Shown piece by piece: positions 18,328-27,069 of a DNA stretch of 64,000 bases. A program made the translations under genes and the position numbers. The number at the start of each line of letters is the position of its first letter. Positions within the stretch are counted from its first letter, which is position 1. The stretch covers positions 120,282 through 184,281 of the forward strand of contig NZ_BMER01000002.1 of assembly GCF_014636865.1 (NCBI RefSeq), given 5' to 3'. Under the pieces are notes generated by a model. That model was not told the origin of the DNA. It saw only the letters and a program-made list of their open reading frames with translations, and ran no database searches. The DNA comes from Parapedobacter pyrenivorans. GTDB lineage: Bacteria > Bacteroidota > Bacteroidia > Sphingobacteriales > Sphingobacteriaceae.

Positions 18328-20742
18328 TTACTCTAACCTCAACTCTATTTGAGTAAGTTGCTGATTCCGCCAAACATCCAATACCAGACGGCCTTTCCAT
18401 TTATGTGATGCCTCGGCTTTCCGAAGGGCGATTACATCATCCGTAGCGGTCTCATCGCAAGATAGGATCACATCACCCGCACGTATTCCCGCACGCGCCA
18501 ACGGCGACCCATCGGGAATCTCCAATACCAATGCACCCCGGATTTCACTCAAACCCGCAGCGGATTGCTCACCCAGCGTCTCCATATTTTTCAACGTACC
18601 ACCATGCCACTGCACCACATCCCCTATTGCAAAGTTACCACCTACCGTCAATGGGGTTATTTCCGGCATATCGGCCATCGCTTTCAACCGTTCGGTGACT
18701 ACGCCAAAATCATCCATTGAAATATTCACAAAGCCATCCTTCAAAAAATCAGCCCCTTCCCGTAACGTGAAATCACCGGCAGAAGCAATCACAAACCGCG
18801 GATCACCCACCACGCCATTGCGTTCGATGCCATACTTACGGGTCACCTCCAAGTCTGCGCTGTCTACGAAAAAGTTGTGATCTACGGTATCCCCCCAATG
18901 CTTTATCTGGATCTGCTGGTGTGCCGTCATCACGATATTGCGGGTAAAGACATCGTGGCTGCTCTCAAACCACACGTGTGGATGGAAACCGTTGTTCACC
19001 AAGATGTTATTATATACTTTCCGATAAAAACCCTCCCGGAGTTTCAGTCCGCCGGCCAGGCATACATTGTTGTAGATCGCGTAGTTGCTCGAACCGTCAT
19101 CCAGATCAATGTCCCATCCATGGTCACACCGGAAACGATTGTTGCGTATGATTGTTGTTTCCACCGCGTCCAATAAAATCCAGTTAGGATGCACCTTCGC
19201 CAAGCTGTCCATTACCGCCCTGTTTGGGTGCCAGAAGCGATCACGCCCCCACGAGTTGAACGCCCCATGGTCGCCCGTTTCCAGCACCGTCTGGAAGACG
19301 TCGTTATATTCAATCACATGGCCGCCCCAAGCGCCATCACCGATATTGATTCCCGATCGGGGCACATGATAAATCGTGTTATGACGTACACCGATTCCGG
19401 CAGCCAACTGGATCTGCACACCCGCCACCTGTTTTTCAATCATACCGATGTATCGGATAAGATTATTTTCAGCCACCCCGTCTGCCGGGTATGCATTGCT
19501 TTTCGGACCAGGGATGGTATCCAACTCCCCTGCCGGAACAAACTCCTCATAACGGAATGACGGCGAGCGGACGGCATCCGCGCTCCCCACAAACGCGATA
19601 GCGCTTCCTCCAATGTATTCGATGAGGTTACCCGAGATTTCGGATTGCCTGTTGTAATTGCTCACAAACACCGCGTTCCCTCCCAGCAGGCTGAATGTCG
19701 AATTGCGTACCCCGCATCGCTCGGTACCATCCAACAGCACCGCGCCGCTGCGGTAGATGCTCCAGTCGCTCCGCATGAGCTGTTCCCGTGTTTTCATAAA
19801 CGTTGGTACCGTATGCTGGAAGGTGATCCCCTCGATGTAGATATCGGTTACCGGATGGTCTTCGCTCCCTTTTAGCTGGATGATGGATTCCAGCTGTGCC
19901 GCGATGAAATCCATGCGCTCGATCTCCTGGTCTTCTTCGGGAAAGTAATACAGCATTCGCTCCATCCGGTCGAAATACCACTCACCCGGTGCATCCAGCT
20001 CCTCAAAGATGTTTTCCACAAAGCGTTGTGTGCCGTGCATGGCACTGGGCCGGTTGTTCTGCCACCCGCCCTCATAGGTCAGCATTCCCCCGGCATCTTT
20101 GCCTGTGATGCGGTAATGCATACCGCCCCACCTACCGCTGTGCATGGCGTGGATGTATCCCCCTACCGGGTTGGTCCAGCGTACTATGCGCGCTGGCGCC
20201 AGCGCGTCTGCAGCAAAACCACCGAAGGGATATACCCCTTCCACGGCATTGGGATAGCGTGCGCGTGTCAGTGCCTTCCCCCCGGCATACAAGCCCTCGA
20301 TGGAATCCACGCCCGCTAGGTGCGTTTTCCATATGCGGCCGTCGTGTTGCTGCCAGTCGACCTGCAGCGGCACGCCAGCGCTCAACACCACGTCTCCACC
20401 TGCCTCCGCCCGGATCGTATAAGGTGCATCGGTGGTTCCAGACTCCGCTGGCCCGAAAATCAGCGGTTCCGAAACGAAATACGTGCCCGGCAGCAATACC
20501 ACATCAAACCGACCGGTACTCCCTGCTGCTTTTTTTTCCGTCACCATCCGCTTGGCCGCTGCCAGCGAGCCAAATGGACGGTCTTTCGTGCCAGCAGCCG
20601 AGTCGGCACCCATGGGTGCCACATAGTAAGTGGTCACGTCCGGGCCGCATGAAGCCAGGGCCCACACGCCACATCCCAACAGCACATGCCGGAGCCACGT
20701 AATCGCATCGGTGAAATTAATATGTCTATTCATCGAGTTCAT
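18328..20742 (-). CDS. Right-handed parallel beta-helix lipoprotein with C-terminal PDZ domain
   Basis: An 804-residue protein from the ATG at 20742 (MNSMNRHINFTD); a second ATG follows at 20733, and the frame opens 32 codons earlier. A lipoprotein signal ends in VWALASC. The opening segment TTYYVAPMGADSAAGT is typical of secreted beta-helix polysaccharide lyases and hydrolases, and many beta-helix turns follow (VRNSTFSLLGGNAVFVSN, IEYIGGSAIAFVG, IRNNRFRCDHGWDIDLDDG, IYNNVCLAGG). The last 75 residues look like a PDZ domain (VLEIPDGSPLARAGIRAGDVILSCDET). It probably acts on polysaccharide at the surface. Catalytic residues cannot be assigned by eye. It stands alone, with no transporter partner adjacent. 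Confidence 0.88.
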   Translation of the reverse strand: MNSMNRHINFTDAITWLRHVLLGCGVWALASCGPDVTTYYVAPMGADSAAGTKDRPFGSLAAAKRMVTEKKAAGSTGRFDVVLLPGTYFVSEPLIFGPAESGTTDAPYTIRAEAGGDVVLSAGVPLQVDWQQHDGRIWKTHLAGVDSIEGLYAGGKALTRARYPNAVEGVYPFGGFAADALAPARIVRWTNPVGGYIHAMHSGRWGGMHYRITGKDAGGMLTYEGGWQNNRPSAMHGTQRFVENIFEELDAPGEWYFDRMERMLYYFPEEDQEIERMDFIAAQLESIIQLKGSEDHPVTDIYIEGITFQHTVPTFMKTREQLMRSDWSIYRSGAVLLDGTERCGVRNSTFSLLGGNAVFVSNYNRQSEISGNLIEYIGGSAIAFVGSADAVRSPSFRYEEFVPAGELDTIPGPKSNAYPADGVAENNLIRYIGMIEKQVAGVQIQLAAGIGVRHNTIYHVPRSGINIGDGAWGGHVIEYNDVFQTVLETGDHGAFNSWGRDRFWHPNRAVMDSLAKVHPNWILLDAVETTIIRNNRFRCDHGWDIDLDDGSSNYAIYNNVCLAGGLKLREGFYRKVYNNILVNNGFHPHVWFESSHDVFTRNIVMTAHQQIQIKHWGDTVDHNFFVDSADLEVTRKYGIERNGVVGDPRFVIASAGDFTLREGADFLKDGFVNISMDDFGVVTERLKAMADMPEITPLTVGGNFAIGDVVQWHGGTLKNMETLGEQSAAGLSEIRGALVLEIPDGSPLARAGIRAGDVILSCDETATDDVIALRKAEASHKWKGRLVLDVWRNQQLTQIELRLE

Positions 20743-20840
20743 TTGCTTATTGATACAATGGATTTTGCACGATATTAGTTGCGATGATTTAATAACGCAG
20801 CAACGTGTGGTCGCTAATTGGTCTGCAGCTAATGGCAAAT

Positions 20841-20883
20841 AACTATTAAATAGTTTAACAAAGATTCAGGAAAGTTAGCTAAC
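20841..20883. promoter_or_regulatory. Inverted repeats in the 272-bp gap before the beta-helix gene
   Basis: The divergent gap 20743-21014 contains AACTAT-TAA-ATAGTT (20841-20855) and the perfect 10-bp palindrome GTTAGCTAAC (20874-20883), which is followed by another AACTATT. They could be operator sites for either flanking gene. No strong promoter box was recognised here. Confidence 0.3.
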
Positions 20884-21014
20884 TATTCAAATGGATTAAC
20901 AAGGATGTCAGCACGCCATCTTGACGCATCTTACTATAGCCAATAAAATGTTTTTGTGGCCATACGATTTATCAATTAAAATGTTGTACCTTAACAGGAA
21001 TTAATTCGACGATC

Positions 21015-21131
21015 ATGGCAAAAGACAAAGGTGCGAAAAAGGAGAACGACAAGAAAGCTCCAACGAAGAACTTGAAGGAAAAACGCGCGGAAAAAAAGGT
21101 AAAACAGGCCGAAAAGCGCAGGAAGGATTAA
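21015..21131 (+). CDS. 38-residue highly charged small protein
   Basis: A short ORF from the ATG at 21015 to the TAA at 21131 encodes MAKDKGAKKENDKKAPTKN followed by LKEKRAEKKVKQAEKRRKD. It has 14 Lys and 3 Arg against 7 acidic residues and almost no hydrophobic residues, so it should be soluble, probably disordered or a single helix, and possibly nucleic-acid associated. Short Lys-rich proteins of this look are annotated as hypothetical in Sphingobacteriaceae, as I recall, but no function is known to me. It is transcribed away from the beta-helix gene. Codon use is ordinary and the frame is uninterrupted. Confidence 0.65.
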   Translation: MAKDKGAKKENDKKAPTKNLKEKRAEKKVKQAEKRRKD

Positions 21132-21210
21132 TACGCCCCATAGACATCGCAATCGCGAGAATTATCACAAAGATGCCGGACAGTCATACAGCGCCTGCAT
21201 CTGCGCGATG

Positions 21211-21563
21211 CTTTTTGCTACGCCTGCGGGCAAGGACGTGCTGGGCATTATCCCCGGCTCCATGACCGCGCCGGGCTTCCTCGTTCGCGGCAAGGGCGAG
21301 GCTGCATCCATCAACTCCGCCTCCCACGGCGCTGGGCGGCAGATGAGCCGTACCCAAGCCATCAAGACCATTAGCCGCGAAGCCATGAAGGCTACACTCC
21401 GGCAGCACGGCGTTACGCTGGTGGGTGCCGGGCTGGATGAAGCGCCATGGCCTATAAGGACATCCACACCGTGATGGCCGCACAGGCCGACTTAGTAGAT
21501 GTACTGGCTACCTTCACGCCCCGCTTGGTGCGCATGGCCGACGATGGCAGCCGGGAGGATTGA
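21211..21563 (+). pseudogene. rtcB: rtcB remnant: C-terminal part of an RNA ligase, frameshifted
   Basis: The frame from 21208 reads FATPAGKDVLGIIPGSM, then TAPGFLVRGKGEAASINSAS, HGAGRQMSRTQAIKTIS and GVTLVGAGLDEAP, which is the conserved C-terminal third of RtcB, the tRNA-splicing and RNA-repair ligase. After DEAP (near 21450) the match continues one base out of frame as AYKDIHTVMAAQADLVDVLA and VRMADDGSRED, ending at the TGA at 21563. A single-base deletion inside the Pro codon would explain this. The N-terminal two-thirds, including most of the metal site, is absent, and the match stops abruptly before ATPAGKD. This is a decayed fragment; an intact copy probably exists elsewhere in the genome (inference). 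Confidence 0.88.
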
Positions 21564-21637
21564 AAATAATTGTCCCCAAAAGCAGGTGCCGGTTGTCTCT
21601 GGTATAAACAAAATTTAAAACAAAAAATTCAGTAGCA

Positions 21638-21982
21638 ATGAAAGAGTTTTTGATGTTGATCCGCGAAGACGCCAATTACGGCGAATTATCGGCGGAAGAA
21701 ATGCAAGCCTGTATCGAGAAGCACTACCGTTGGGTCGAAACGCTCCGGGAAAAAGGCCAATTCAAGGAAGCGCAACCGCTGGAAGCCGGCGGTGCCCATA
21801 TCCGCGGCAAGCAGCGGATCGTATCCGACGGCCCGTTCCTAGAGGGCAAGGAATGCGTCAGCGGGTATTACATCCTGCTGGCTGAATCGCTGGAGGAAGC
21901 CATCGAGATCGCCAAGGGGAACCCCGATCTGGATTGGGACCGCGCGGTGGAAGTCCGCGAAATCATGCCGATGGAAGATTGA
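21638..21982 (+). CDS. YciI/DGPF-domain protein
   Basis: A 114-residue protein of the YCII-related family (MKEFLMLIRED, VSDGPFLEGKECVSGYYILLAESLEEAIEIAKGNP, VEVREI). The DGPF motif (SDGPFLEGKE) names this subgroup. YciI-like proteins form small dimeric alpha/beta barrels, mostly of unknown activity. In many bacteria a DGPF protein gene sits directly before an ECF sigma gene of the ECF42 type, exactly as here with 3 bp between the genes, and the two are probably cotranscribed. It may be a target or a modulator of that sigma factor. Confidence 0.93.
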   Translation: MKEFLMLIREDANYGELSAEEMQACIEKHYRWVETLREKGQFKEAQPLEAGGAHIRGKQRIVSDGPFLEGKECVSGYYILLAESLEEAIEIAKGNPDLDWDRAVEVREIMPMED

Positions 21983-21985
21983 CCC

Positions 21986-23242
21986 ATGGACACCAGCGGA
22001 CAACTTGCGGCGCACTTTTTCCGTGAACACTCGGGCAGGATGGTCGCATCCCTTACCCGGGTGTATGGCATGGCACACTTGGACACCATTCTCGATGCCG
22101 TACAGGACACGTTCGAGACGGCGCTGATACATTGGCGTTACCACGGCCCGCCCGACCATCCGCGCGCATGGCTTTCGCAAGTGGCTCGCAACAAGCTCAT
22201 CAACGCCCTGAAGCACAACGCGCGGCACGGTCATGCAACCGAAGCCGAATTCCCGTTACACGCCCTATCAACCACCGACCCGGATCCCGTGTTGGCAGAC
22301 GAGGCCCCGACAGACGGCCAGATCCAATTGCTCGTGGCCTGCTGCCATCCGGCGCTAAGCGAGCGCGATCGCATCCTCATCACCCTGCACATCCTTAGCG
22401 GCTTTGGGATACCCGAGCTGGCCAATGCCCTTCAACTAAACCGGGAGGCGGTAAAGAAGGCTTTGCAGCGGAGCAAGGCCATCCTCCGGCAGAAGTCGCT
22501 CAAACTGGGCCAGCATGCTATTGCAGCCGTCGCCCCGCAATTGCCCACCGTTTGTACCATCCTTTACCTCCTCTTCAACGAAGGGTACAAAGCCACCCGC
22601 AACAGCAGGGGCATCGACTTCGACCTCTGCTATGAAGCCCTGCGCCTTACGAAGCTGCTGCGCCCCGTGGCGACTCCCGAAGCCGAAGTAGATGCGTTGC
22701 TCGCCTTGATGTTCTTCGGTGTCGCCCGCTTCCCTGCCCGCTTGGCTGCCTATGGTGATTGGATTCCCTTGGAAGAACAAGACCGGTCGCTGTGGAATAC
22801 GTCATTGATCACCGAAGGATTTCATTACCTCGACCAGGCACAGCGCAGTGGCTATGCAGGCCGGTATTACCTGGAAGCGCTGATTGCGTCCCACCATTGT
22901 GCCGCATCCCATTTCACAGCGACCGATTGGAAGACCATCCATGACTTATACCAACTGTTGGAAAACATCGAACCCGCCTCCACACTTATCCGGCTAAACC
23001 GGCTCATCGCCAAAAGCTATGCCTTGGGGCCACTGCCGGTCATCACCGAGCTGGCCACCTTCACCGTCAACGGAAGCCCCGGTGCCGCATTCCTTCTTGC
23101 CGCCACGAAAGGGCATGTTTACCAGCGTGCCGGATACACCGCGCAGGCCCATACTGCTTACGAGGAAGCCCTATCCCTTGCCCAGAATCCATTAGATAGC
23201 CAACTCATCCGGAAACGGATGGAAACGAGCCCGCGAACCTGA
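21986..23242 (+). CDS. ECF42-type RNA polymerase sigma factor with C-terminal extension
   Basis: A 418-residue factor. The N-terminal 170 residues hold sigma regions 2 and 4 (LDTILDAVQDTFETALIHW; LTLHILSGFGIPELANALQ then LNREAVKKALQRSK). The remaining 240 residues form the helical TPR-like extension of the ECF42/DUF6596 group (VCTILYLLFNEGYKATR, LLALMFFGVARFPARL, RYYLEALIASHH). No anti-sigma factor is known for this group; the C-terminal extension is needed for activity in studied members. It follows the YciI/DGPF gene by 3 bp. Its last 38 bp overlap the 3' end of the convergent lyase gene, so its C-terminus and that of the lyase are encoded on opposite strands of the same DNA. Confidence 0.94.
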   Translation: MDTSGQLAAHFFREHSGRMVASLTRVYGMAHLDTILDAVQDTFETALIHWRYHGPPDHPRAWLSQVARNKLINALKHNARHGHATEAEFPLHALSTTDPDPVLADEAPTDGQIQLLVACCHPALSERDRILITLHILSGFGIPELANALQLNREAVKKALQRSKAILRQKSLKLGQHAIAAVAPQLPTVCTILYLLFNEGYKATRNSRGIDFDLCYEALRLTKLLRPVATPEAEVDALLALMFFGVARFPARLAAYGDWIPLEEQDRSLWNTSLITEGFHYLDQAQRSGYAGRYYLEALIASHHCAASHFTATDWKTIHDLYQLLENIEPASTLIRLNRLIAKSYALGPLPVITELATFTVNGSPGAAFLLAATKGHVYQRAGYTAQAHTAYEEALSLAQNPLDSQLIRKRMETSPRT

Positions 23243-24149
23243 TGCCTTTCAGCGCTTCAAAAAAGCCAATTACCTCCAACTGCTGCCGCAATTGTACCTT
23301 GTCTTGCGCGGTTAGCGGCACCAAAGGCAAGCGAGTCGGCCCAAGGTCGAAACCCAGCATCTCCATGATGGCCTTCTGGGCCGGAATCGGGGAAAACTTC
23401 ACCATTTCGCGGATCATGTTCACCAACAGCAATTGCAATTGCCGCGCTTCATCCAACTGCCCGCTGCCGAAAAGCGCCATCACCCGCAGGTACATCGGCG
23501 CGGCGAAATTATACGTGCTACCCACTGCGCCCCGTGCACCCACGGCCAGCGCCGGAAGCAGCAATTCATCATAGCCATACAGCACATCAAACTTACCACC
23601 TTTGTAGTTCAGGCACGCTTGGTACTCATGTATCGTCGCCGCTGTGTATTTGATCCCCGCTAAACTCGGTATCTGTTGCTCCCCCAGCTGCAAGAATTCC
23701 AGCATATCCATGCCTACGCCGGTCAGGGCGGGAATGTGGTAGTAGTAAAACGGCGTGTTTGGCGCAGCAGCGGCGATCTGTGCCATACTCGCTACCAGGT
23801 TGGCCACGTTGGCCGGTTTGAAATAGAACGCCGCCACAGCGGATACGGCATCTGCGCCGATCTGCTCGGCATGCGCCGCCAATGCTCGGCATTCAGCAAT
23901 GGACGTGTGCCCAACATGTACAAATACCAATAGTCTTCCTTTGGCCGATGCCATGTATGCCTCAGCAACCGCCATCCGTTCCGCAACCGTGAGGTTCGGG
24001 CCCTCGCCATTCGTACCACAGATGAAAATGCCTTTCAACCCATCTTCGACCAATCGGTCGACAATGGCAGGTATTTGTGCTAGATTCAAAGAACCGTCTT
24101 CATGGAAGGTAGAAAATGTAGCTGCGATTAATCCCTGTATTTTATTCAT
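23205..24149 (-). CDS. nanA: N-acetylneuraminate lyase (DHDPS/NAL family)
   Basis: A 314-residue class I aldolase of the DHDPS/NanA family. Visible residues are the GTNGEG substrate-carboxylate loop (45-50), Tyr137 in FYYYHIP and the Schiff-base Lys167 in GIKYT, close to Tyr137 and Lys165 of the E. coli lyase. The reaction would be cleavage of sialic acid to N-acetylmannosamine and pyruvate in the cytoplasm. The neighbourhood (NanM-like mutarotase, SSS transporter, SusC/SusD, sialidase) supports lyase rather than dihydrodipicolinate synthase. It is the last gene of the operon, 65 bp after the mutarotase gene. Its 3' end overlaps the convergent sigma gene by 38 bp. Confidence 0.93.
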   Translation of the reverse strand: MNKIQGLIAATFSTFHEDGSLNLAQIPAIVDRLVEDGLKGIFICGTNGEGPNLTVAERMAVAEAYMASAKGRLLVFVHVGHTSIAECRALAAHAEQIGADAVSAVAAFYFKPANVANLVASMAQIAAAAPNTPFYYYHIPALTGVGMDMLEFLQLGEQQIPSLAGIKYTAATIHEYQACLNYKGGKFDVLYGYDELLLPALAVGARGAVGSTYNFAAPMYLRVMALFGSGQLDEARQLQLLLVNMIREMVKFSPIPAQKAIMEMLGFDLGPTRLPLVPLTAQDKVQLRQQLEVIGFFEALKGIRFAGSFPSVSG

Positions 24150-24214
24150 TTAGTTAAAATTTTGAATGCGTAATCCATTTAATCTGCTGTTCGTCGCAGT
24201 CGTGCGCGCTACCC

Positions 24215-25249
24215 CTAGTCGTTCAGTGCGTTGTACCACCACGACTTCCGGCTGCGCATGGCATTCCCCAGCTCACCTCCCACCAGCAACACACCGCCTT
24301 CCCAAGGGAGTGCTTGCGTGGCGACTACGCCCACCGGCATCCGGCCAATAGCCGTCCATACCTGTGTGCGCATGTCGTAACAGAGAATCGTATCGTTCAG
24401 GTGATAATTATCGCGCAGGGCCAGTCGGTTTGCTATATTTACACCGTCTGAGCCCCCGAAGACCAGCAGCTTAACACCCCCCGCGATTACCGTAGGTGCC
24501 ACCAATGCCGCACGGGGCATCGCGCCCAGCGGCTCCCAATCACAGCCCGGCTCGTCCAATGCGCGGCGATAACCATCAGTCAGGTAATCCATCCCGTACT
24601 TGCCCGACGCCAATAGCAAATACGGTTTTCCGTTGTCTTCCAGGGCAGCGAAAACGGCACCGAAACGCGGTGTGGGCAATTCACCTAGTGATTGCCAGCC
24701 CACCAAAGGATGCTGCTGCATATCCAGTTCCCAGCCATTATCCATCCCATCGGGGCTATCGGCGTGCTTGCCGCCGGCCACCAGAATCCGGTTTTCAAAA
24801 ATCGTAGCGCTCATATAGGCACAAGCCTGTGGCAATGCAGGCAAGTGGGTTAGTTCGACCTGTTGCTTATCCACGTTCCACTGCAGTTGGAATACCTTAT
24901 CCGTCTCGCCTGTTTCCTTAGTGCCACCGATGCACACCACCCCCTGCGGAGTGGTTACCGAAGCGCCGTTTGATACACGGAAAGGCAACTCCCCACCATG
25001 TGCCCACTCCCCATGCCCTTTCGGCTCCTTACGGAGTATCCAAATGTCGTTGCGCAGTCCCTTGGTCCCACCGGCCCACTGTGGCTTATCGAAGTGGGAG
25101 CCCCCGGCCACAATGACCACTCCGTTGCTCACTCCCATAAACGCTCCGGCTACGCCTAGGCTATCCGGAAAATCAGGATATTGCATCACCTCGGTCTGCG
25201 GAGCAGCCGAACAGCTACCTGCCAGAAGCATCGCCAACATCATCATCAT
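24215..25249 (-). CDS. nanM: Cyclically permuted mutarotase / N-acetylneuraminate epimerase (kelch)
   Basis: A 344-residue kelch beta-propeller protein with a signal peptide (MMMMLAMLLAGSCSAAP). Kelch blades are visible as GVVIVAGGSHF, GVVCIGGTKETGETD, NRILVAGGKHAD, VKLLVFGGSDG and GVLLVGGELGNAMRSRKSWW; the last resembles the closing motif of the NanM family. NanM speeds conversion of alpha- to beta-sialic acid in the periplasm, which matches release by a sialidase and uptake by the neighbouring transporter. Its ATG overlaps the transporter stop (ATGA), indicating translational coupling. The Cys at residue 13 could instead be a lipidation site, but the -3/-1 context is weak. Confidence 0.9.
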   Translation of the reverse strand: MMMMLAMLLAGSCSAAPQTEVMQYPDFPDSLGVAGAFMGVSNGVVIVAGGSHFDKPQWAGGTKGLRNDIWILRKEPKGHGEWAHGGELPFRVSNGASVTTPQGVVCIGGTKETGETDKVFQLQWNVDKQQVELTHLPALPQACAYMSATIFENRILVAGGKHADSPDGMDNGWELDMQQHPLVGWQSLGELPTPRFGAVFAALEDNGKPYLLLASGKYGMDYLTDGYRRALDEPGCDWEPLGAMPRAALVAPTVIAGGVKLLVFGGSDGVNIANRLALRDNYHLNDTILCYDMRTQVWTAIGRMPVGVVATQALPWEGGVLLVGGELGNAMRSRKSWWYNALND

Positions 25250-26724
25250 CCCGGTAAGTTTTGCGCTTCGGTTTTCCGCTTCCGGCTGAATACCAGCTTT
25301 CGTTGGCTATCATCCGGTCTTCGTCCGGAGATGCGGCTCACCAGCTCGCCCACAATCAAGGTCATGACGCCGCCAATGGCACTATACCACATGAACGATA
25401 TTTCGGTGGCCAGGGCAGTGACCAGCACCGCCACGAAACCAGCAAGGAACCCAAAGGCAGCGCCGAAGCTTTCCGCCCGTTTGCTCAGCATTCCCAATAA
25501 AAATACGCCCACAAGCGCCCCACCGAAGAAGTTGATGATGGATGTAGAAGCCTCCAGCAGGTTACCCAGCAACCCGCCCATCGACGCCAATGCCGTGGCG
25601 GCAAGCCCAAACACCAGCGTCACCACGCGCGCCACCTTTACGGAACCGTCTGCTTTTTTGAAGCGCCGGTAAAAATCCGCCATAAAAACCGTGGTCATCG
25701 AATTGAGCACCGAGCTGATCGTAGACATCGATGCCGCGAAAAGCGCCGAGACGATGAGCCCCTTGAGGCCAATGGGTAATTCGTGGATCACAAAATGGAT
25801 GAATACTTCATTCGTTGGAATATCCACATTATTCTCCTGATCGTAGAACGCAAAGAGCACTGCCCCTTCAAAGAAGATAAGAAATCCGATCACCGATGCC
25901 ACCAGCAAGGCCGTGATGACCGCGTAATTGGCTTTCCGCAAGGAATTGACGGATAAGAAACGCTGCATTTCAGATTGATCGGTACCAAACTGGGAAATAA
26001 TCAGGAAGGTACCCCCGATGATGCCGCCCCATATCGTATAGGTGTCTGTCGGATCCGTGGAAAAGTTGAAATAGTCAAACTTGCCATGCTGCTGGGCCAC
26101 GTCAAACACCTGTACGAAGCCGCCATCCACCTTTGACGCAGCAAAAAAAATGACGACAAAGATACCGCCCAACATGATCAGCAGCTGCGGTACGTCCGTC
26201 CAAATCACCGCTTTCAATCCACCCATCAAGGTATACAGGGTAGTCACCACGCCCGTTACCAACACAATAAGCAACGGGTCCACGCCGGTGAGCACGCTCA
26301 GCACAAGCGCTGGAGCGTAGATGCCCACGGCCAGAAAGGCACACTTGAACGCGATGAACAGGCCACTAGCCAGCAGGCGCAGCAAGGCATTAAACCGTTT
26401 CTCGAGGTATTCATAAATCGAATACAAGCGCAGCCTGAAGAAAAACGGCATCACCACAATGCAGATGATGGCCACGGCGATGGGAACCGCCAGCCGGTAT
26501 TGCAGAAAGGAGAAGTTGGTAGAGAACCCCAACCCCACCGCTCCGATATACGAAATCGCACTGGTCACTGTGGCGATACCCGCCATGGCCGCCGCCCACC
26601 ATGGGATTTCACCACCACCCATCAAGAAGTCCTTGAGCGATTTCTGGGACCCGCTGAACCTGCTGGCCACTAAAACCACCGCCGCAAAGTAGGTCACCAC
26701 CAATATGATATCAACGAGGTGCAT
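25246..26724 (-). CDS. SSS family sodium:solute symporter (probable sialic acid transporter)
   Basis: A 492-residue membrane protein with 13 or so hydrophobic segments and sodium/solute symporter family signatures (IIGGTFLIISQFGTDQSEMQRFLSV; GLIVSALFAASMSTISSVLNS, the SSS consensus stretch). SSS transporters carry sugars, amino acids and sialic acids with Na+; members beside NanA and NanM are usually sialic acid importers of the NanT/SiaT type. The stop overlaps the mutarotase start. The gene upstream ends one base before this ATG, so the whole block is a compact operon. The specificity comes from context, not from residues I can name. Confidence 0.92.
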   Translation of the reverse strand: MHLVDIILVVTYFAAVVLVASRFSGSQKSLKDFLMGGGEIPWWAAAMAGIATVTSAISYIGAVGLGFSTNFSFLQYRLAVPIAVAIICIVVMPFFFRLRLYSIYEYLEKRFNALLRLLASGLFIAFKCAFLAVGIYAPALVLSVLTGVDPLLIVLVTGVVTTLYTLMGGLKAVIWTDVPQLLIMLGGIFVVIFFAASKVDGGFVQVFDVAQQHGKFDYFNFSTDPTDTYTIWGGIIGGTFLIISQFGTDQSEMQRFLSVNSLRKANYAVITALLVASVIGFLIFFEGAVLFAFYDQENNVDIPTNEVFIHFVIHELPIGLKGLIVSALFAASMSTISSVLNSMTTVFMADFYRRFKKADGSVKVARVVTLVFGLAATALASMGGLLGNLLEASTSIINFFGGALVGVFLLGMLSKRAESFGAAFGFLAGFVAVLVTALATEISFMWYSAIGGVMTLIVGELVSRISGRRPDDSQRKLVFSRKRKTEAQNLPG

Positions 26725-26725
26725 A

Positions 26726-27064
26726 TTATTCTTTGATTACCAAATGAATGGTCAATTTATATGCACAAGCAGCTCCCGCAAAAATCCCCTGCAAACGCAG
26801 CCATCCTCCGAAGTGGCTCACCCGGCGAAAAGCCCGGGTGGTGCCACTGATGGGATCGAAGGCCGTGCCTTCGTCCAGCCAGTTTACCCCATCTACGCTG
26901 ATTTGTACCTTCAGCAGCAGGCTCCCTACCCCTTCGAGCTGTTCCGCATCGACGAAGAAAATCGCTTCGGAAGCCCAAGCCACCTCAAGCGGATGGGTTT
27001 CGAAATCGGCATCAAATACGTGGCGCTGTTCGAGCGTACTGGTTTGAAATTGTCTCATAGTCAT
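26726..27064 (-). CDS. Conserved-looking protein of unknown function in the sialic acid locus
   Basis: A 112-residue protein without signal peptide or membrane segment. Its pattern of short beta strands (HPLEVAWASEAIFFVDAEQL, LLLKVQISVDGVNWLDEGTAF, GGWLRLQGIFAG, YKLTIHLVIKE) suggests a single beta-sandwich like those in carbohydrate-binding or tail-fibre-like domains. I do not recognise the family with confidence. It lies between the transporter (1-bp gap) and the 303-residue unknown (5-bp gap), so it must be cotranslated with the sialic acid genes. A cytoplasmic location is odd for a glycan-binding domain. Confidence 0.75.
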   Translation of the reverse strand: MTMRQFQTSTLEQRHVFDADFETHPLEVAWASEAIFFVDAEQLEGVGSLLLKVQISVDGVNWLDEGTAFDPISGTTRAFRRVSHFGGWLRLQGIFAGAACAYKLTIHLVIKE

Positions 27065-27069
27065 TTTCG

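Noticed and set aside
21165..21483. Antisense ORFs of 99-100 codons over the rtcB remnant
   Set aside because: The plus strand shows clear RtcB sequence; the antisense frames have no similarity to anything recognised.
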